Assembly: GCA_021812735.1 (NCBI GenBank)
Contig: JAKAMV010000113.1
Location: 1-16,678 of the forward strand
Direction: 5' to 3'
Origin: Chloroflexota bacterium
GTDB taxonomy: Bacteria > Chloroflexota > Limnocylindria > Limnocylindrales > CSP1-4
DNA length: 16,678 bases
How positions within the stretch are numbered: position 1 is the stretch's first letter; each line of letters starts with the position of its first letter. The translations under genes were made by a program, and so were the position numbers. Shown piece by piece: positions 13,561-16,678 of this stretch. Under the pieces are notes generated by a model. The model saw nothing but the letters and a program-made list of their open reading frames with translations, was not told the origin of the DNA and did no database searches.

Positions 13561-15003
13561 ATGACCGCACCGCGAACGCTCGTCGAGAAGATCTGGGACG
13601 ACCACGTCGTCGCCCAGGACGAAGGCGCCCCCGCCGTGCTCGCGATCGACCTCCACCTCATCCACGAGGTCACGAGCCCGCAGGCCTTCACCGGGATCCG
13701 CCAGCGCGGCATCCCGGTCCGCCGCCCCGGCAAGACGGTGGCAACCGCCGACCACAGCACGCCGACCACGCCGCGCGGCCTGCCGATCCTCGACCAGATG
13801 GGCGCGGCGCAGGTCAGGCAACTCGAGACCAACTGCGCCGACTTCGGCATCCCGATCCACGCCTACGGCAGCGACACGCAGGGCATCGTCCACGTCATCG
13901 GCCCCGAGCTCGGGCTCACGCAGCCGGGCATGACGATCGTCTGCGGCGACTCGCACACGGCCACCCACGGGGCGTTCGGGGCGCTCGCGTTCGGCATCGG
14001 CACCAGCGAGGTCGAGATGGTCCTCGCCACGCAGACGCTCCTGCAGCGCAGGCCGAGGACCTACGAGGTCCGCGTGGACGGCCGCCTGGGCACCGGCGTG
14101 AGCGCCAAGGACATCATCCTCGCGCTCATCGCGAAGATCGGCACCGGGGGCGGGACCGGCCACGTCTTCGAGTACACCGGCGAGGCGATCCGCGCGCTCA
14201 ACATGGAGCAGCGGATGACGATCTGCAACATGAGCATCGAGGGCGGGGCGCGAGCGGGCCTCGTCGCCCCCGACGAGGTCACCTACGCGTACCTCCGCGG
14301 CCGCCGCCACGCGCCCCGGGGCACGGCCTGGGACGAGGCGGTCGAGCGCTGGCGCCGGCTGCCGAGCGACCCGGGCGCCGTCTACGACAAGTCGATTGCG
14401 CTGGACGCGAGCGCCCTCGAGCCGATGGTGACCTACGGTACCAACCCGGGCATGGGGATCCCGATCACGGGCCACGTCCCCACGCTCGACGAGATGCCCG
14501 ACGACGCCGCTCGCCGTGGGCTGGCGCACAGCCTCGAGTACATGCACCTCACGCCCGGGCAGGCCATCGCGGGCCAGCCGGTGGACGTGGTGTTCATCGG
14601 CTCGTGCACCAACAGCCGCATCAGCGACCTTCGCCTCGCCGCCAGCGTGCTCAAGGGCCGCAGGGTCCACGAGGGCACCCGCGTGATGATCGTCCCGGGC
14701 AGCCAGCAGGTGAAGGCCCAGGCCGAGCGCGAGGGCCTCGACGAGATCTTCAAGGCGGCAGGCGCGGAGTGGCGCGAGGCGGGCTGCTCGATGTGCCTGG
14801 CGATGAACGGCGACCAGCTCTCGCCCGGCCAGTACGCGGTGAGCACGTCCAACCGCAACTTCGAGGGCCGCCAGGGCAAGGGCGGCCGCACGCTGCTTGC
14901 CAGCCCGCTGACCGCGGCGGCGTCCGCGATCAGCGGCGCCGTCACCGATCCCCGCACCATCCCCGGCGTCGAGGACATGGTCACCGTGGGCGGAGGGTAC
15001 TGA
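13561..15003 (+). CDS. leuC: 3-isopropylmalate dehydratase large subunit
   Basis: The catalytic, iron-sulfur subunit of isopropylmalate isomerase, from the aconitase superfamily, 480 residues. It converts 2- to 3-isopropylmalate and probably citramalate to methylmalate. Cluster-binding cysteines are C349 in FIGSCTNSR, and C409 and C412 in GCSMC. Substrate-region motifs include [31 protein letters not shown], and [22 protein letters not shown] near the C-terminus. The ATG at 13561 has AGGA seven bases upstream. An in-frame GTG at 13528 would add eleven residues without a better ribosome-binding site. LeuD follows after three bases, so the two subunits are co-translated. The pair lies on the opposite strand from the rest of the leucine genes. 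Confidence 0.97.
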   Translation: MTAPRTLVEKIWDDHVVAQDEGAPAVLAIDLHLIHEVTSPQAFTGIRQRGIPVRRPGKTVATADHSTPTTPRGLPILDQMGAAQVRQLETNCADFGIPIHAYGSDTQGIVHVIGPELGLTQPGMTIVCGDSHTATHGAFGALAFGIGTSEVEMVLATQTLLQRRPRTYEVRVDGRLGTGVSAKDIILALIAKIGTGGGTGHVFEYTGEAIRALNMEQRMTICNMSIEGGARAGLVAPDEVTYAYLRGRRHAPRGTAWDEAVERWRRLPSDPGAVYDKSIALDASALEPMVTYGTNPGMGIPITGHVPTLDEMPDDAARRGLAHSLEYMHLTPGQAIAGQPVDVVFIGSCTNSRISDLRLAASVLKGRRVHEGTRVMIVPGSQQVKAQAEREGLDEIFKAAGAEWREAGCSMCLAMNGDQLSPGQYAVSTSNRNFEGRQGKGGRTLLASPLTAAASAISGAVTDPRTIPGVEDMVTVGGGY

Positions 15004-15006
15004 GCC

Positions 15007-15639
15007 ATGGCCGAGCCGTTCCGCTCCTTCTCCAGCAGAGTCATCCCGATCCGGACCGAGAACATCGACACGGACCAGATCGTCCCGGCGCGCTACCTCA
15101 AGGTCACCAACAAGGACGGCCTCGCGGACGCCCTGTTCCACGACTGGCGCTACAACGAGGACGGGTCGCGCAAGGAGCCGGGGTTCATCCTCGACGAGCC
15201 GCGCTACGCGGGCGCCAAGATCGTCGTCGCGGGCGACAACTTCGGCAGCGGATCGTCGCGCGAGCACGCGCCGTGGGCCCTGCGCGCCTGGGGCATCCAG
15301 GCGATCTTCTCCACCAGCTTCGCCGACATCTTCCGCAGCAACAGCCTCAAGAACGGCGTGCTGCCGATCGTCGTGGACAAGGCCACCCACGAGCGCCTGT
15401 TCGAGATGCTCGAGGCGAACCCGGACAGCGAGATCCGCATCGACCTCGCCGAGCAGGGCGTCCTGCTGCCAGACGGGTCCACGCTGGACTTCGAGATCGA
15501 CCCGTTCGCGAAGATGATGCTGCTCGCCGGCCAAGACGAGATCGGCTACGTGCTGGCCAGGGACGCCGAGATCGCTGCCTGGGAGGCCGTCCACCCCGCC
15601 CGCGTGGACACGCGGCACGGGTCGGCACCCGCGGGCTGA
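15007..15639 (+). CDS. leuD: 3-isopropylmalate dehydratase small subunit
   Basis: The swivelling small subunit of isopropylmalate isomerase, 210 residues and full length. It shows IRTENIDTDQIVPARYLK at the N-terminus, the signature GDNFGSGSSREHAPWAL in the middle, and SFADIFRSNSLKNGVLPI. The ATG lies three bases after the leuC stop, with GGAGG about ten bases upstream inside the leuC end. It forms the active heterodimer with LeuC. The C-terminal 15 residues (HPARVDTRHGSAPAG) are not typical and look like a disordered tail. Confidence 0.97.
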   Translation: MAEPFRSFSSRVIPIRTENIDTDQIVPARYLKVTNKDGLADALFHDWRYNEDGSRKEPGFILDEPRYAGAKIVVAGDNFGSGSSREHAPWALRAWGIQAIFSTSFADIFRSNSLKNGVLPIVVDKATHERLFEMLEANPDSEIRIDLAEQGVLLPDGSTLDFEIDPFAKMMLLAGQDEIGYVLARDAEIAAWEAVHPARVDTRHGSAPAG

Positions 15640-15676
15640 GCCGGACTGCCGGGCCCGCGGGCGCGACGAGCCGCGC

Positions 15677-16453
15677 ATGAGCTCGCCCGCGGGCGGGGAC
15701 GCCTCCCGCCTCCCGCCGTCGAGGTGGCGCCTGCTCGGGGTCGTGGCGCCGGCCCTCGATTCGCGGGCCGGTCTGCTGGGCACGCGCCACCGGCGGACCA
15801 TGGGCGAGGCCGAGGTTGACGCCTGCTCGGCCATGCTGCGCTCGCTGCCCGGGGTGGTGGCGTCCTGGAGCGACGGCAACGCGGCGCTCGACGTCGAGGT
15901 GGCGGTCGCCGGACGCCCGCTGACGCGGCTGGCGCGGGTTGGCGGCGGCTGGTGGGCCGATCCCGGCGCGGCGGCGGACCTGCTCGAACCGCACCTCGCC
16001 ACGCCGCGCGACTCGATCCTGCTGGTTTACCCCTCGGACGGCGACCCGGCGCTTCGCGGCGCCTGGGGCTACACCTGGGGCGAGGTCGCGTTCCTCGGCG
16101 GCGCCGGCTTCTCGGCCATCGTCTCCGACCCGTGGCGGGGCTGGGCCGTCATGGACGACCCCGCCCACGGCTTCGTGCATGAATGGCTCCACCAGGTGGA
16201 ATCGGTGTACCGCCGGCTGGGCATTGCCGAGGAAGACCTGCCGGGCCTCCACGACGTGGCCGACCGGCGGACGACGCGGGCCGACGCGCCAGACCGCGTC
16301 GAGACCTACATCGAGCACGAGCGCCGCACCGGCTCGTGGCGACCCTGGTACCGCGACTACATGACCGGCACGGTGGGCCCGAAGTCGGGCGAGCGGCCGC
16401 GCCTCCGAGGCCTGACGCGCGAGCGCTGGCTCGGTCGGCCGAATCCTTCATGA
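15677..16453 (+). CDS. Putative HExxH zinc-metalloprotein of unknown function
   Basis: A 258-residue protein with a zincin-type HEWLH motif at residues 168-172, inside GFVHEWLHQVESVYRRLG. This is the pattern of a zinc-binding catalytic helix, with E169 as the expected base. Before it come a segment with LRSLPGVVASWSDGNAALDVEV, then a WW-containing stretch and a Gly/Trp-rich strand (GAWGYTWGEVAF). After it come LPGLHDVADR and WRPWYRDYMTGTV. This order resembles a loosely characterised group of bacterial HEWLH proteins. The third zinc ligand is not obvious. Unlike many zincins there is no signal peptide: the N-terminus is Ser/Pro-rich and then RWRLLGVVAPALD. The ATG at 15677 has no clear Shine-Dalgarno. 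A later ATG at 15800 is possible but would cut into what looks like the domain. It follows leuD by 37 bases, so co-transcription is plausible. Substrate is unknown. Confidence 0.75.
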   Translation: MSSPAGGDASRLPPSRWRLLGVVAPALDSRAGLLGTRHRRTMGEAEVDACSAMLRSLPGVVASWSDGNAALDVEVAVAGRPLTRLARVGGGWWADPGAAADLLEPHLATPRDSILLVYPSDGDPALRGAWGYTWGEVAFLGGAGFSAIVSDPWRGWAVMDDPAHGFVHEWLHQVESVYRRLGIAEEDLPGLHDVADRRTTRADAPDRVETYIEHERRTGSWRPWYRDYMTGTVGPKSGERPRLRGLTRERWLGRPNPS

Positions 16454-16493
16454 CGGCTGGGAACCCGTGTTGCGACGCGACCGTCTGGCGTCC

Positions 16494-16678
16494 ATGACGC
16501 GCCGTGCCCGCCTCCGCACCCTGGCCGCCGGCATCGCCCCGGCGCTCGCCCTGGTGGCGTGCACCGCGGGACCCGGCGCTCCGCCCGCGTCAATCCCCCG
16601 GTCGCCCGCGCCCTCGGAGCTCGTGACGCCCAGCCGCGCGCCGGGCGAAGCGCCCGGCGGTGTGCCCGGCGAGACGCC
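16494..16678 (+). CDS. Lipoprotein, N-terminal fragment at the window edge
   Basis: An open frame running off the window end, with 61 complete codons. From the ATG at 16494 it begins MTRRARLRTLAAGI and continues with a hydrophobic stretch to a lipobox, L-V-A-C with C23 as the lipidated cysteine. A Pro/Ala/Gly/Ser-rich linker follows, typical of surface lipoproteins. In-frame GTG (16467) or TTG (16470) starts would lengthen the basic N-region by eight or nine residues. None of the three has a convincing ribosome-binding site. The functional domain lies beyond the window. It follows the HExxH gene by 40 bases on the same strand. Confidence 0.65.
   Translation, partial: MTRRARLRTLAAGIAPALALVACTAGPGAPPASIPRSPAPSELVTPSRAPGEAPGGVPGET

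Noticed and set aside
13330..16002. An 890-codon minus-strand frame across leuC and leuD.
   Set aside because: It is the antisense shadow of leuCD, with composition typical of such shadows and no recognisable domain.

Overview
The window is very GC-rich bacterial DNA (roughly 70% by eye), with frequent GTG starts and tightly overlapping genes. It is dominated by branched-chain amino acid biosynthesis. Gene content and order (ilvB-ilvN-ilvC-leuA-leuB-cimA, with leuC-leuD nearby) would fit Chloroflexota of the high-GC soil or freshwater type, but Actinobacteriota cannot be excluded from sequence reading alone.

Layout. Positions 1-1005 (minus) hold an aldehyde dehydrogenase whose C-terminus lies outside the window. 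Positions 1006-1590 are non-coding, with a strong G-quadruplex motif and a long hairpin that abuts the ribosome-binding site of a secreted small-repeat protein (1591-2199, plus, TTG start). A nested hairpin separates that gene from the convergent operon. Positions 2293-11740 (minus) are one operon read right to left: ilvB, ilvN, ilvC, leuA, leuB, cimA, a free-standing LeuA-type regulatory domain, and pheA. Nearly every junction is an ATGA or GTGA overlap. Upstream of ilvB lie a candidate promoter (12097-12126), a Leu/Val-rich small ORF (11843-12058) and a terminator-like hairpin (11794-11817), which together look like a transcription attenuator. Positions 12127-12627 are a non-coding divergent region with C-rich tandem repeats and four copies of the palindrome GACTnnnAGTC. 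Then come an HTH regulator-like gene (12628-13362, plus), leuC and leuD (13561-15639, plus), an HExxH protein (15677-16453, plus) and the start of a lipoprotein gene (16494 to the window end).

How the genes work together. IlvBN makes acetolactate and acetohydroxybutyrate, and IlvC reduces and isomerises them. LeuA starts the leucine branch. CimA makes citramalate from pyruvate and acetyl-CoA, giving a threonine-independent route to 2-oxobutyrate. One LeuCD isomerase and one LeuB dehydrogenase are visible, so they probably serve both the leucine and citramalate branches. The pathway's dihydroxyacid dehydratase (ilvD), aminotransferase (ilvE) and threonine deaminase (ilvA) are not in the window. 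PheA ties phenylalanine synthesis to the same transcript.

The most interesting signals are the putative attenuator leader, the orphan LeuA regulatory domain translated from the cimA stop codon, and the regularly spaced palindrome array upstream of the HTH gene.
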